A stretch of 64,000 bases of DNA, from assembly GCF_000283155.1 (NCBI RefSeq), contig NW_004454262.1:3094785-3158784 (forward strand), written 5' to 3'. Below are positions 45,060 to 57,984 of the stretch, piece after piece. Position 1 is the stretch's first letter. The number at the start of each line of letters is the position of its first letter. The notes beneath the pieces were generated by a model. The model was given only the letters and a program-made list of their open reading frames with translations. It did not search any database and was not told where the DNA came from. The translations under genes and the position numbers were made by a program. The stretch comes from Ceratotherium simum simum. Lineage: Eukaryota; Chordata; Mammalia; Perissodactyla; Rhinocerotidae.

Positions 45060-46219
45060 ACAAATAGAAAAATGAAATTTAAAAAAATGATAACATTTAC
45101 AATAGCGTCAAAACGTCAAATATTTAGGAATAAGTCTAAAGAAAATGTAAAACTTCTATGCTAAAAATTGTAAAATATTAGGAAAAATTAAAGAAGAGTT
45201 TCATGAATTGAAAGACTCAATATTGTGAAGATGTCGATCTTGCCCAAATTGATTAGGGTTAGAGTTAGGATTGTGAGGATGTGGAGCAACCAGAATTCTC
45301 AGACACCCATGGTGGGGGTGTAAATTTGTACAATCACTTTGGAAAACTGGCAGTATCTGAATATAAACATCAAATAGAGCTGAACATAAACGTTCCGCAT
45401 AGCTCAGCAATCCCACTCCCAGGTACATATCCAAAAGAAACGAATGTATAGAATTACCAAAAAACATATACTAGAATATTCATACCAAGATTATTCCTAA
45501 CACCTCAAAATCTGAAAATAACCCAAATATTCATCACGAGTAGAATGAATTAGTACCATGTCCATGCAACAGAATATTAAAAATCAACAAGAATGGACAA
45601 ACTACGACTTACAACTTAGGCAACAATATGGATGAGTCTCACAGCACAACAATGATCAAAAAAAGCCAAATACAAAATAAAGTACATACTGTGTGATTCC
45701 ATGCATAATAAGCTCAAAAACAGGCAGAATACATTGACGATGTTAGAAGTCAGGAAACTGGTTACCCCTCAAGAGGGGAAGAGCAGTGAATAAAAAGGGG
45801 CACAAAGAGGCTTCTGGAGCGATGTTCTATTTCTTGATCTGTGTGTTAGCTACACTTATTTGCGCACTTTTCTGTATATGTGTTATGCTTTAAAACTGTT
45901 TACATAAAAATGAAAAAAACAAGGGCTGGCCCAGTGGCGTAGTGGTTAAGTTCAGCTTTGGAGGCCTAGGTTCGCAGGTTTGGATTCCAGGCGCGCACCA
46001 ACACACCGCTTATCAAGCCATGCTGTGGCGGCGTCCCATATAAAGTAGAGGAAGATGGGCATGGTTGTTAGCCCAGAGCTAATCTTCCTCAGCAAAAAAG
46101 AGGAGGATTGGCAACAGATGTTAAGCTCAGGGCTAATCTTCCTCAAAAAAAAAAAAAAGAGAAAGACTTTTTGCTTCAAAAAAATGTGCATGTCAATTAT
46201 ACCTCACTCAATAAAGCTG
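45060..46219 (+). repeat. L1 ORF2 fragment and 3' end with two ERE insertions
   Basis: ATTTAGGAATAAGTCTAAAG (ORF2), CAGCAATCCCACTCCCAG, CTGTGTGATTCCATGC, then ERE2 at 45922-46158, then the terminal CAATTATACCTCACTCAATAAAGC. A second ERE duplicates AATAAAGCTGTTTT at the very end. Confidence 0.85.
45922..46158 (+). mobile_element. ERE2-type SINE
   Basis: AGGGCTGGCCCAGTGGCGTAG head, TTGTTAGCCCAGAGCTAATC and GATGTTAAGCTCAGGGC modules, A-rich tail. Confidence 0.95.
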
Positions 46220-46442
46220 TTTTCTTTTTTCTTTTTTTTATAATTTTATTTATTTATTTATTTTTCCCCCAAAGCCCCAGTAGATAGTTGTATGTCATAG
46301 TTGCACATCCTTCTAGTTGCTGTATGTGGGACGCGGCCTCAGCATGGCCGGAGAAGTGGTGCGCTGGTGCGCCCCTGGGATCCAAACCCCGGCCGCCAGC
46401 AGCGGAGCGCGTGCACTTAACCGCTAAGCCACGGGGCCGGCC
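46220..46442 (-). mobile_element. ERE1 SINE inserted at an L1 polyadenylation signal
   Basis: T-rich tail, TTTATTTATTTATTTATT, CCCAAAGCCCCAGTAGAT, reversed head CCACGGGGCCGGCCC. Target duplication AATAAAGCTGTTTT (46210-46223 and 46444-46457). Confidence 0.96.
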
Positions 46443-46689
46443 CAATAAAGCTGTTTTCAAAAAAGAGTGGAATGGGATAAGGAAATGCTTGACTTTGGAA
46501 AAAAAAGCATTACAAACTAAAATAAGCTAAACGAGGAAAAAAACTGGAAGGGCAAACTAAGAAAATTAAAGAAAGTGAAGCCTCAAGAGAATGTTACAAG
46601 AAAAGGAATCATAAAAGGGAAAATAATAACTGCTAATGTTTATTGAGAATTTTGCTAGGTGCCTATTCCTTTTTCTTTAATTAATAAAC
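46443..46689. other. L1 tail remnant and short MIR piece
   Basis: About 46626-46672 resembles reversed MIR (AACTGCTAATGTTTATTGAG). The rest is A-rich. Confidence 0.5.
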
Positions 46690-48785
46690 TCTAGTTTTTA
46701 GAGCAGTTTTATGTTCACACCAAAATTGAGTGGAAAGTACAGAGATTTCCCATGTAGCTCCTGCCCCCCCATCCTCTCCCACTATCAACATCCTGAACTA
46801 TAGTACTACGTTTGTTACAATTACTAAACCCACATGGACACGTCATTATCACCCAGCATCCATAGTTTACATGGAGGAGTTCACTCCTGGTGTTGTACTT
46901 TCTGTGGTTTGGACAAATGTATAATGACATGTATCCACCATGATAAAATATCATACAGAGTAGTTTCACTGCCCTAAAAATCCTCTGTGCTCCACCTATT
47001 CATCCTTCCCTCATTCCCACAGTGGCAACTGATCTTTTTACTGTCTCCATAATTTTGCCTTTTCCAGAATGTCATATACTTGGAATCATACAGTACATAG
47101 CCTTTTCAGACTGGCTTCTTCCACTTAGTAATATGCATTTAAGTTTCCTCCTTGTCCTTTCATGGCTTGATAGTTGATTTCTTTTTAGTGCCCAATAATA
47201 TTCCATTGTCTAAATGTACCATAGTTTATTTACCCATTCACTTTCTGAAGTACGTCTTGGTTGCTTCCAATTTTTGACAGTTATGAATGAAGCTGCTATA
47301 AACATTTGTGTGCAGGTTTTTGTGTGGAAATAAGTTTCCAATTCATTTGGGTAAACCAAGTAGCATGATTTCTGGATCATATGGTAAGAGTAGATTTAGT
47401 TTTGTGAGAAACTCCAAACTGTCTTTCAAAATGGCTGTACCATTTTGCCTTCCCACAAGCAGTGAATGAGAATTACTGTTGCTCCACGTCTTTGCCAGCA
47501 TTTGGTGTTGTCAGTGTTTTGGATTTTGGTCATTCTTATAGATGTGTAGTGGTTTCTCATTGTTGTTTTAATTTGCATTTCCCTGATGACATATGATGTG
47601 GAGCATCTTTTCATATGCTTATTTGCCATCTGTATATCTTCTTTAGTGAAGTGTCTGTTCAGGTCTTTTGCCCATTTTTTAATTGGGATGTTTGTTTTCT
47701 TACTGTTGAGTTTAAGAGTTCTTTGTATATTTTGAATAACAGTCCTTTAACAGATGTGTCTTTTTGCAAATATTTTCTCCCAGTCGGTGGAGACATTCTC
47801 TGGACAGTGTCATTCACAGAGCAGATGTTTTTAATTTTAATAAAGTCTAGCTTATCAATTCTTTTGTTTATGGATCACAGTTTTTGTGTTGTACCCCAAA
47901 AGTCATCACCATTCCCAAGGTCATCCAGGTTTTCTTGTATGCTTTCTTCTAGAGTTTTATATTTTTGCATTTTACCTTTAGCTCTGTGATCCATTTTGGG
48001 TTAATTTTAGAAAAGGGTGTAAGATATGTGTCTAGATTCATTTTTTTTTCATGTGGATGTCCAGTTGTTCCAGCACCATTTGTTGAAAAGACTATCTTTT
48101 TTCAATTAGATTTTCTTTGCTCCTTTGTCAAAGATCAGTTGACTATACTTATGTGAGTCTATTTTTTGGCTTTGAATTCTATTCCATTGATCTGTTTGTC
48201 TATTCTTTGCTGATACCACACTGTCTTGATTACTGTACCTTTGTTTTAAGTCTTGAAGTTGGATGGTGTCAGTCCTCTGATTTTTTTCTTCTCCTTCAGT
48301 ATTGTGTTGGCTGTTATGGGTCTTTTGCTTCTCTATACAAACTATAGAATCAGTTTGTTGATAGCTGCAAAATAACTTGCTGGGATTTTTAAGATTGCAT
48401 TGAATCTATAGGTCAAGTTGGGAAGAACTGACATCTTGACACTATTGAGTCTTTGTATCCATGAACACGGAATATCTCTCCATTTACTTACTTCTTTGAT
48501 ATCTTTGGTTAGAGTTTCATAGTTTTCCTCACATAGATCATGTACATATTTTGTTAGATTTATACCTAAGTATTTCATTTTTTTTTGGTACTAATGTAAA
48601 TGGTAATGTGTCTTTTTTTCAAATTCCAGTTGTTCATTGCTGGTATATGAGAAAGTGATTGACTTATTTATATTAACCTTGTATTCTGCAACCTTGCTAT
48701 AATTGCATATTAATTCCAGGAGTATTTTTGTCAATTCTTTTGTCTTATGCTGTGCATTAGATCTCCAGAGATTGTTCATCTGCTA
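46690..48785 (-). repeat. L1 LINE, 3' UTR plus the end of ORF2 (5'-truncated)
   Basis: It starts with the reversed 3' end (AACTCTAGTTTTTAGAGC). Codon-level ORF2 remnants run 48578-48342 (YLGINLTK, IPCSWIQRLN) and 48779-48591 (YKVNINKS). Frameshifts and stops leave it dead. Confidence 0.9.
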
Positions 48786-51700
48786 AATGCAAGTTTATGC
48801 CCTTTGACCAACATCTCCCCAATTCCCCCACCCCCATCCCCTGATAATCACCATTCTACTCTGTGTTTCTCTGAGTTCAGCTTTTTTCAATTCCACATAT
48901 AAGTGATACCATACAATATTTGTCTTTCTCTGTCTTACTTATCTCACTTAGCATAATACCCTCAAGATCCATCCATGTTGTCACAAATAGCAAGATTTCC
49001 TTCTTTCTCATGGCTGAATAATATTTCATTGTATATATTAACCACATCTTTATCCATTCATCCATTGATGGATACTTAGGTGGTTTCCATAACTTGGCTA
49101 TTGTGAATAATACTGCAATAAACATGGGAGTGTAGATATCTGTTTGATATTTTGTTTTTCTTTAATTTGGATATATACCCGGAAGTGGGATTGCTTGATC
49201 ATACGATAGTTCCATTTTCAATTTTTTGAGAAGCCTCTATACATTTTCTGTAGTGGCTGAACCAATTTACATTCTCACCAACAGTGCACAAGGGTTCCCT
49301 TTTCTCCACATCCTTGTCAACACTTGTTCTCTCTTGTCTTTTTGATGATAGCCATTCTAACAGGTGTGAGGTGATAGCTCATTGTGGTTTTGATTTGCAT
49401 TTCTCTGATGATTGATGATGTTGTGAATTTTCTTATGTACCTTTTGGCCATTTGTATGTTCTTTGGAAAAATGTCTATTCAGTTCCTCTGCCCATTTTTA
49501 AATTAGATTGTTTGTGCTTTTGTTATTGAGTTATATGGGTTCTTTATATATTTTGGATATTAACCCCTCATCAGATATATGATTTGCAAATATTTTCTCC
49601 CATTCCATAGGTTGCCTTTTCATTTTGTTGATTATTTCTTTTGCTGTGCAGAAGCTTTTTAGTTTGATGTAGTCCCACTTGTTGATTTTTGTTTCTGTTC
49701 CTTATGCTTTTGGTGTCAAATCCAAAAAATTATTGCTAAGATCAATGTCAAGGAGCTTACCCCCTGTTTTCTTCTAGGAGTTTGATGGTTTCAGATCTTA
49801 TCAATCCATTTAATCCATTTCGAGTTAATTTTTGTGAGTGGTGAGAGATAGGGGTCCAATTTCATTTTTCTGCCTGTGGTTATTCAGTTTTTCTAACTCT
49901 ATTTATTAAGAGACTATCTGTTTCCCATTGAGTATTCTTGGCTCCCTTATCAAATATTAGTTGATCATATGAAAGGGTTTATTTCTGGGCTTTCTATTCT
50001 GTTCCATTGGTCTATTTGTTTATTTTTATGCCAGTAACATACTATTTTGATTATTATAGTTTTGTAATATAGTTTGAAATCAGGAAGTGTAATCCCTCCA
50101 GCTTTGTTCTTCTTTTTTGTTTGTTTTGGCTATTTGAAGTCTTTTGTGGTTCCATAGAAATTTTAGGATTGTTTTTTCTATTTCTGTGAAAAATGTCATT
50201 GGAGTTTTTGTAGGGATTGCCTTGATTCTATGGCTTTGGGTTGTATGGACAATTTTAACAATGTTAATTCTTCCAATCCATGAACATGGAATATCTTTCC
50301 ATTTGTTTGGGCCTTCTTCAATTTCTTTCATCAAAGTCTTGTAGTTTTCATTGTACAAATCTTTCACTTCCTTGGTTAAATTTATTCCTATGTATTTTAT
50401 TGCTTTGGATGCTACTGTGAATGGGATTGATTTCTTTTTTTCTTTTTCAGGTATTTCATTGTTCATGTATAGAAATGCAACTGATTTCTGTATGTTGATT
50501 TTATATCCTGTAACTTTACTGACTTCATTGATTAGTCCCAATAGTTTTTTGGTTGAGTCTTTTCTATATGTAAGATCATTTCATCTTCAAATAAAGACAA
50601 TTTTACTTTTTCCTTTCCTATTTGGACGCCTTTCATTTCTTTATCTTGCCTGATTGCTCTAGCCAGGACTTCCAGTACTATGTTGAATAAGAGTGGTGAT
50701 AGCAGCCATTCTCATTTTGTTCCTGTTAGAGGAAAAGCTTTCAATCTTTCACTGTTGAATATGATGTTAGCTGTGAGTTAGTTGTGTATGCCCTTTATTA
50801 TTTTGAGGTATCTTCCTTCTGTACCTAATTTGTTGAGGGTTTTTATCATGAAAGTATCATGTTGTATTTTGTCAAGTTGCTTTTTCTACATCTATTTAGA
50901 TGATCATACGATTTTTCATCTCTCATTATATTAATGTGATGTATCACATTTATTGATTTCATATGTTGAACCATTCTTGCATCCCAAAGATAAATCCCAC
51001 TTGATCATGGTGTATAATCCTTTTAGTATGCTATTGTATTTGGTTTGCTAATATTTTGTTGAGAATTTTTTGTATCTATATTCATCAGGGATATTGGTTT
51101 ATGATTTTCTTTTCTTGTAGTGTCCTTATCTGGCTTTGGTATCATGGTAATGCTGGCTTTGTAAAATGAATTTTGGAGTGTTCCCTCCTTTTTAATTTTT
51201 TGGAAAGTTTTGAGAAGGGTTGGCATTAATTTTTCTTTAAATGTGTAGTAGAATTCACCAGTGAAACGATCTGGTCCTGGGCTTTTCTGTGATGGGAGAT
51301 TTTTGATTACCGATTCTGGTCTGTTTAGAATTTCCGTTTCTTCATGATTCAGTCTTGATAAGTTGTGTGTTTCTAGGAATTTATCCATTTCTTCTAGGTT
51401 CTCTAATTTGTTGGCATATAATTGTTCATAGTAGTCTATTATGGTCCTATGTATTTTTGTGGTATCAATTATAATGTCTCCTCTTTCATTTCTGGCTTTA
51501 TTTATTTGAGTATTCTCTCTTTTTTTCTGTTAGTCTAGCTAAAAGTTTGTCATTTTTGTTTATCTTCAAAAAACCCAGCTCTTAGTTTTGTTGATCTTCT
51601 CTATTTATTTTCTGATTTCTATTTCACTTGTTTCTGCTCTGATTTTTGTTATTTCCTTTGTTCTGGTAAACTTGGGCTTAGTTTGTCCTTCTTTTTCTAG

Positions 51701-51960
51701 TTCCTTGAGGTGTAAAATTATGTTGTTTATTTGAGATCTTTCTTTTTTCTTAATATATGAATTTATTTCTATAAACTTCCTTCTAAGAACTGCTTTTACA
51801 GCATCCCATAGGTTTTGGTATGGTGTGTTTCCATTTTCATTAGTTTTGAGATATTTTTTGATTTCCCTTTTGATTTCTTCCTTGACCTTTTGATTGCTCA
51901 GGAAGGTGTTGTTTAGTTTCCATATGTTTGTAAATTTACTTGTTTTTCTTGACTTTGACA
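48786..51960 (-). repeat. L1 LINE, 3' UTR to pre-RT part of ORF2 (5'-truncated, about 3.2 kb)
   Basis: The 3' end at 48786 reads CAACATCTCCCCAATTCC in reverse. ORF2 remnants occur at 50541-50080 ([31 protein letters not shown]), 51388-51023 ([13 protein letters not shown] at the RT start) and from about 51960 to 51605 (NLWDAVKAVLRRKF). Frames are broken and the endonuclease domain and ORF1 are absent. Confidence 0.93.
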
Positions 51961-52149
51961 CCTGACTAGGTATCCTGTAGAATGTTCCCAGTATGAGTTT
52001 GCTTGATGTTTTTCTAATAATTATACTGGAGTTATTATTTTTTTTTGAAAGAATACCAGAGAAGTAAAGTGCTCTTTTTATCACAACATATCGGGGGTAA
52101 ATGACATCCACATGACATTACTGATAATGTTAACCTTCATTACTTGGTT

Positions 52150-52585
52150 AAGTTAGTGTTTGCTAGGTTTCTGCATGGTAAAGATATTATTTACTACCTG
52201 TCTTCACCATTTGAATGTAAGATCTATGAAAGTAGAGATGCCATGTGTTTTTTTTTTGTGTGTGTGAGGGAGATCAGACCTGAGCTAACATCTGCCAATC
52301 CTCCTCTTTTTGCTGAGGGAGACTGGCCCTGGGCTAACATCTGTGCCTATCTTCCTCTACTCTATATGGGACGCTACCACAGCACGGCTTGCCCTGCGTC
52401 GGTGCACGCTGGGGATCCGAACCCGCGAATGCCCGGCCGCTGCGGCAGCTGAGTGCGTGCACTTAACTGCTTGTGCCACCAGGCCAGCCCTGCTATGTGT
52501 TTTGTTTACTGCTGTATCACAAGTGTCTAAAATAGTGCACGGTCCATAGGCAGTCAATAAATATTTGTTGAATGAATAAATGAAT
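52150..52585 (+). repeat. L2 LINE 3' end split by an ERE
   Basis: Left piece ATTTGAATGTAAGATC, and after the SINE ACTGCTGTATCACAAGTG, CAGTCAATAAATATTTGTTG and GAATGAATAAATG. Confidence 0.85.
52252..52489 (-). mobile_element. ERE2-type SINE
   Basis: T tract, GTGAGGGAGATCAGACCTG, two GCTAACATCTG modules, reversed head CACCAGGCCAGCCC. Target duplications GCCATGTGTTTT and GCTATGTGTTTT. Confidence 0.95.
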
Positions 52586-52904
52586 AAATGGAAGGATGAA
52601 TTAGATGATCCTTACCTTCCCATTCTCCTCAACTCTTTCTAAAAATTTATTCTGACCATACTTGTGATTACTAACAGCAATTATATTAGGGCATGTAGTC
52701 TATATGCATGAAATGTAGAAGAGTGCTTGCCACCAACTACTTAATATATATGGGCTTTAGCACACATTGATTGACAGGTGACTTACTTATTAAGACTGTA
52801 TTTAATTTCAGCTTGAAAAGCCAGGGCAAGATTATCCAGACTAAATTTGTCCATGTTGGGAGTTAGCATAGAGCATTTGAATGAGGTTAGGTTTTACTAA
52901 GACC

Positions 52905-53110
52905 TAAATTTTCAAATCTCATTTCTACCACTTTTTAGCATTGGGTTTCTGGGCAAGTGATGTAGCCTCTTTGAGTGTTTTCATCTCTGATATAGGAGTA
53001 GTTGTTCTTTTCTTGAAGCTTGGTGTTAGGATTTAGTGAAATCACACAGCAAGTGCCTACTCAGTGCCTGGCATTTTGCTCAATATGTGCTGGTTTACTT
53101 CACTTGCCAC
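52905..53110 (+). repeat. MIR SINE
   Basis: TCATTTCTACCACTTTTTAGC, TTTCTGGGCAAGTGATG, CAGTGCCTGGCATTTTGCTC. Confidence 0.85.
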
Positions 53111-54695
53111 AATCTTCTGAAGTATAAGGTTGAATTAATTTTTCTATTCTAGGACAGTTATTTTCTACAAAAAAGCATCTTTTATCTGGAAGGTCAGTGA
53201 AGACAATTCCATTTCATTAAAGAGCTGGCGACTTAATAATTTACTTAGAAACAGACTGTGGCTTCCATTATGAAACTGATCTGGCGTATGTGCAAAGAAC
53301 TGTGTTATTTTTCTACTGGCAAGAAAGATGATGGAATATAAATACTTTACAAATGTGCACAGAACAGTTTACCCTCATGCAATGTCTGCACCTGAAGAAA
53401 TATCTTGTGGTTCCCTGCAGTGGATGTAGCTCAACATAAAATTTCTCACTTCCCAAGCACTTGAAATATTGTCCCATTTCTTATACCTCTGCACTGCATG
53501 TGTTTATTTGGTAATGTCGATCTGCCTTCTTATTTCAGTAGCTGAAGTGACAGAGCCCTGTTTTATAATTTGCCAAGTGATTGCAGGTGCCAGACAGGTC
53601 TGTATTACCCCAGTAATGTCACTGATTCCTAGTTCTTAAAGGAGAAGAAAGGATAGTGAGCACTCAGCTTGAGGGTGATGTGTTCTGTGGGAATGTATAT
53701 TTTCTGCAAGTTGTTTATGATTTTTTTCTTCTGTACAGCCAGAGGAGTGGAGGTACATATTTCAAATTCCCATTGGCAAGGGCTCCCAGTTCTTTTATAA
53801 GGATTTGTAAAATTCCATCCCTTTGAATCTTGTCAGCAATCTCTGGATATCCTCCAGGCTGTCTTTCATAAAGCTTTCAACACACAGAGTGGAGTAGGCT
53901 GGGCAGCGAAAGTGTATGTGAGAGTGTGTGCTTGCATGTGTGTGTGTTCCTGTGTGCCTATCGGAAGCTGCCTTGATTGAAATGCCAATATTCTGTCACT
54001 TTCTGGTTTGAATTTACTATAGCAATAAAATGGAAGCATCCTCCTGCATAGTGAAGTGTAGCTGTTGAGCCTCGCCATTTATTTAGTTGAGTCAGCTTAA
54101 TGTAGGTCAGTGGTCAGATCTTCCTTTTGGTTCCTTTCTTGTTTCTCTTCTCTAGAACTTCTCATCAGCTGTTGAGTTCAGGGGAAAATCATTTCCCTGG
54201 AGCTGTGACAGTGCTCCACGTCTAGAGAGAGAGGGATCACGTTCAATCTTTAGAGATGATAGATATGAGTGGAATTTGCCAAGAGTTTTATGGTTTGAAA
54301 GTGTCTATATTTTCCATTTTCAACTTCTTTTGGAAAGCATAAATCACCAAATATTGGCGAGGCAAAGTTTTCACTTCTTCCAAAATCATCAGATAATGGA
54401 TAATGGAGGTTGTCCAGCCACACAAGTTGTTTTGTGGTCTGCAGGTGCAAAAAAGTACTTTACAATTGCTCTCAGAATTTTGCATGGCCTGAAGCTTTTG
54501 AGGTTTGGGAGTAAGTGACAGAAAAGTAGAATAAAGCAATAGTCATCTTACTAGGGAAAAAGACCTCAGCTACTTTTTTTATTCTTTGTAGGTTGATTCA
54601 GATTCAAAAGTTGCTACGGTCCTGTAAAACCAGAATTCTGGGCAAAAAAATAAATTGGGTGGTAAGCACAGCCAAATACATTTGATTTCCCCATG
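53111..54695. other. repeat-poor intergenic stretch
   Basis: About 1.6 kb with no recognisable transposon except a short TGTGTG tract (53918-53946). No credible ORF. Nothing here shows a function directly. Confidence 0.45.
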
Positions 54696-54700
54696 AGCCC

Positions 54701-55218
<518 letters not shown>

Positions 55219-55329
55219 AGCCCCATGTGTGGAAAGAAACAGACCTTCTACTCTACTTAGCGGATTTTGCACATATTTACTTCAGGGATTAATTACTCTC
55301 TAGAGGCTGGTAGGTTTCACATAGCACTA

Positions 55330-55850
55330 TATTGAGATTGATTGACTCATCAATTCATTCTGTATTCATTCTGTGAATACTAAGTGCCAAATACCATGCC
55401 AGGTTGTGAATACAAAGATAATTCAAACATGGATCACAACATATCTCACTGACTTGACTGTGAGCTCCTTGCCAGCAAAGAGCTTAGTAGGGAAAATAAA
55501 TTATGAACATCAGAAAACCATATATAAGATAGAAAGTGAAATGCCATTAAAGCATACAGATAGAGAGGTAGAGATGAATTGTTTCTAGTAGGGAAAGATG
55601 ATATTTGCTGGAGGGATGAGGAAAGACTAAGAAGGCATTTGACCTGGACTTCAGATTTATCGGAAAAGAAAGCAAACACATTCCAGGTGGTCAAAGGCAC
55701 AGATGTGGAAAAGTACAGGACAAAGAATGCAGACATTTCTTGTGTTGGTGGGTGGGAGAGATGAGAGAAGGAGAAAGGGACAATTCCATACACTAGGACC
55801 TGTTTCAGATTTAGGATTTATGGAGATCATGGAGCGCCTCTGGGGATCCA
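55330..55850 (-). repeat. L2 LINE, 3' end and upstream
   Basis: TGAATACTAAGTGCCAAATACC, GGTTGTGAATACAAAG, then CACATTCCAGGTGGTCAAAGG and GGGATCCAAGGAACACAG, in the order of minus-strand L2. Confidence 0.65.
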
Positions 55851-55929
55851 AGGAACACAGTAAAGGTAGGTGGTACATGGGGGGCCAGGGGTGGGGCAGG
55901 GAGTCCGAGGCTGTGTGGTATTTTCTGAC

Positions 55930-56700
55930 ACTACTTCTTACAAGTATGTGGTCATTTTTCTATACCAATTATCAAACTCCAACTGGGTGTCTAATTCAAT
56001 TCAACTTGGACACTATTTACTTGGTGTTAATGTCAGCTCCTACAAGCTAAAGGATTCAGTCCCACAAGACTGCCCTCATTACAGATGCCAGCTGCAAGTG
56101 GGGTCCCCAGGTGACCCACACTTCAGCCCAACTGACTACATATTTGAGGATTCCCACGACCCCGCCAACCCAAGTTCAATAATTCACTAGAATGACTCAC
56201 AGAACTCAGGAAAGTGCTCTACTTACTATTACAGTTTTTTTTTTTTTTAAATAAAGGATACAACTCAGGAATAGCTAAATGGAAGAGATGCATACGGCAA
56301 GGCATGGGGCGGGGGTTGCAGAGCTTCCATGCCCTCTCAAGTGTGCCACCTTTCCAGCATTTTGATGTGTTCAGCAACCCAGAAGCTCCCTGAACTCCGT
56401 CATTTAGGGGTTTTATGGAAGTTTCATTACATAGGCATGACTGATTAAATCATTGGCCATGGGTTATTGAGCTCAATCTTCAGTCCTTCTCTTCTCTCCC
56501 TGGAGGTTGGGGGGTGGGGCTGAAAGTTCTAGCGCTCTAATTACGTGGTTGGTTTTTCTGGTGACCAGCCCCCACCATGAGTCACCTCATGAGTATACGA
56601 AAGATAGTAAATTCCAAGGATTTTAGGAGCTCTGTGCCAGGAACCAGGGACAAAGATTAAATATTTATTTTTCATTATACCACTGGGGCAGAAACCATTT
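55930..56700 (-). mobile_element. ERV LTR, related to the copy at 61830-62580
   Basis: CAGTCCCACAAGACTGCC, GGTGACCCACACTTCAGCC, AGAACTCAGGAAAGTGCTC, TTAAATCATTGGCCATGG and GGGTGGGGCTGAAAGTTC are shared with the second copy. Orientation is inferred from AATAAA-type sequence on the minus strand. ERV family not assigned. Confidence 0.75.
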
Positions 56701-57330
56701 ACTTCACAATCTTGCCAAGGAAGAGGATGGCTCCTAGAACAGGCTTGGGTCATGGAGCTCTGAGGTAACAACCAATAACAACTTGGATCCAGATTGAGTC
56801 TACTGGTGGCTGTTCTGGAACAGGATGAGGGCTTGGGCCAAGGTTGGGTGAGATGAGGCATGGTTGATGAGACCTTTCTGAAGACTCTTTTACAATGTAT
56901 GGTGCTGTTGGCTCTGTCTAGAGGTTTCTGCACTCTAACTTAGGGCAAGTTAGAAGAGAAAATGACTTTACCTTACATCTGTTATGTAAGATCTGTTCTT
57001 TTTAACAGATAATTTCTATTGGAGTAATGCTTTCATAGAGAAGGGAAACTAGGCCCAAGTTAGTGTCAGTTCTGGGATAATCATCTAGAATGATTACTTT
57101 CTCTGCCTGGCTGAGGATGATCCATCTTGTTAACAATCAAAGAGTAAATATATGTGTGGAAAGATTTGAAGAACATGCTGACAAGCTGGCTAGAATCATT
57201 TTAAAATGTTCACATTTTTCCCTTTGCTGCTGACAGAGGAATCTTTGAAGGCAGGAACTTAGCTGAACGGCAGTGAAATAAAGAGGCCAACTCAGGACTC
57301 CACGAAAACTAAGGGTTAACTCTTTTCTTT
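56701..57330. other. unassigned intergenic sequence
   Basis: Nothing recognised beyond the LTR edge. Confidence 0.4.
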
Positions 57331-57656
57331 CTTTCTTTTTTAAAAGTTTTTATTTATTTATTTATTTAGTGTGTGAGGAAGATCAGCCCTGAGCTAACAT
57401 CCATGCCNNNNNNNNNNNNNNNNNNNNNNNNNNNNNNNNNNNNNNNNNNNNNNNNNNNNNNNNNNNNNNNNNNNNNNNNNNNNNNNNNNNNNNNNNNNNN
57501 NNNNNNNGCTAACATCCATGCCCATCTTCCTCCACTTTATATGGGACGCCGCCACAGCATGGCCTGACAAGCGGTGCGTCGGTGCGCGCCCGGGATCCGA
57601 ACCCTGGCCGCCAGCAGCGGAGCGCGCGCACTTAACTGCTACGCCACGGGGCCAGC
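57331..57656 (-). mobile_element. ERE2-type SINE with a 100-N assembly gap
   Basis: T/A-rich tail, GTGAGGAAGATCAGCCCTG, N, GCTAACATCCATGCCCATC, reversed head CCACGGGGCCAGCCCC. Target duplications TTAACTCTTTTCTTT and CTAACTCTTTTCTTT. Confidence 0.95.
57408..57507. other. assembly gap (100 N placeholder)
   Basis: Exactly 100 N, bounded on both sides by the same 15-mer GCTAACATCCATGCC, which is the tandem module of the SINE. Confidence 0.97.
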
Positions 57657-57739
57657 CCCTAACTCTTTTCTTTACTCTTATAGACAGCTAAGAGATGTCT
57701 GTGTGACATCTTTGAACATTCTGAAGAATCAACCTGAGA

Positions 57740-57970
57740 ATCTCTCTTGGTCTGTTCAGACTACTATAACAAAATACCGCAGACTAGATGGTTTATAAAC
57801 TGCAGATACTTCTTTCTCACAGTTCTGGAGGCTGGAAGCCCAAGATCAGGGTAGCAGCCTAGTCGAGTTCTGGTGAGGGCCCTCTTCTGGGTTGCAGACT
57901 GGTGACTTCTTGCTGTGTCCTCAGGTGGTGGAAGGGGGCAAGCAAGCTCTCTGGGGCCTCTTTTATAAAG
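57740..57970 (-). mobile_element. MaLR LTR fragment (MST/MLT1-type)
   Basis: CTTGGTCTGTTCAGACTACTA, ACAAAATACCGCAGACTAG, CACAGTTCTGGAGGCTGG, CTTGCTGTGTCCTCAGG. Confidence 0.88.
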
Positions 57971-57984
57971 TCTAGGAATTGAAA

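Noticed and set aside
48342..52111. Several minus-strand open frames with reverse-transcriptase-like residues
   Set aside because: These are fragments of dead, 5'-truncated L1 ORF2, not host genes.
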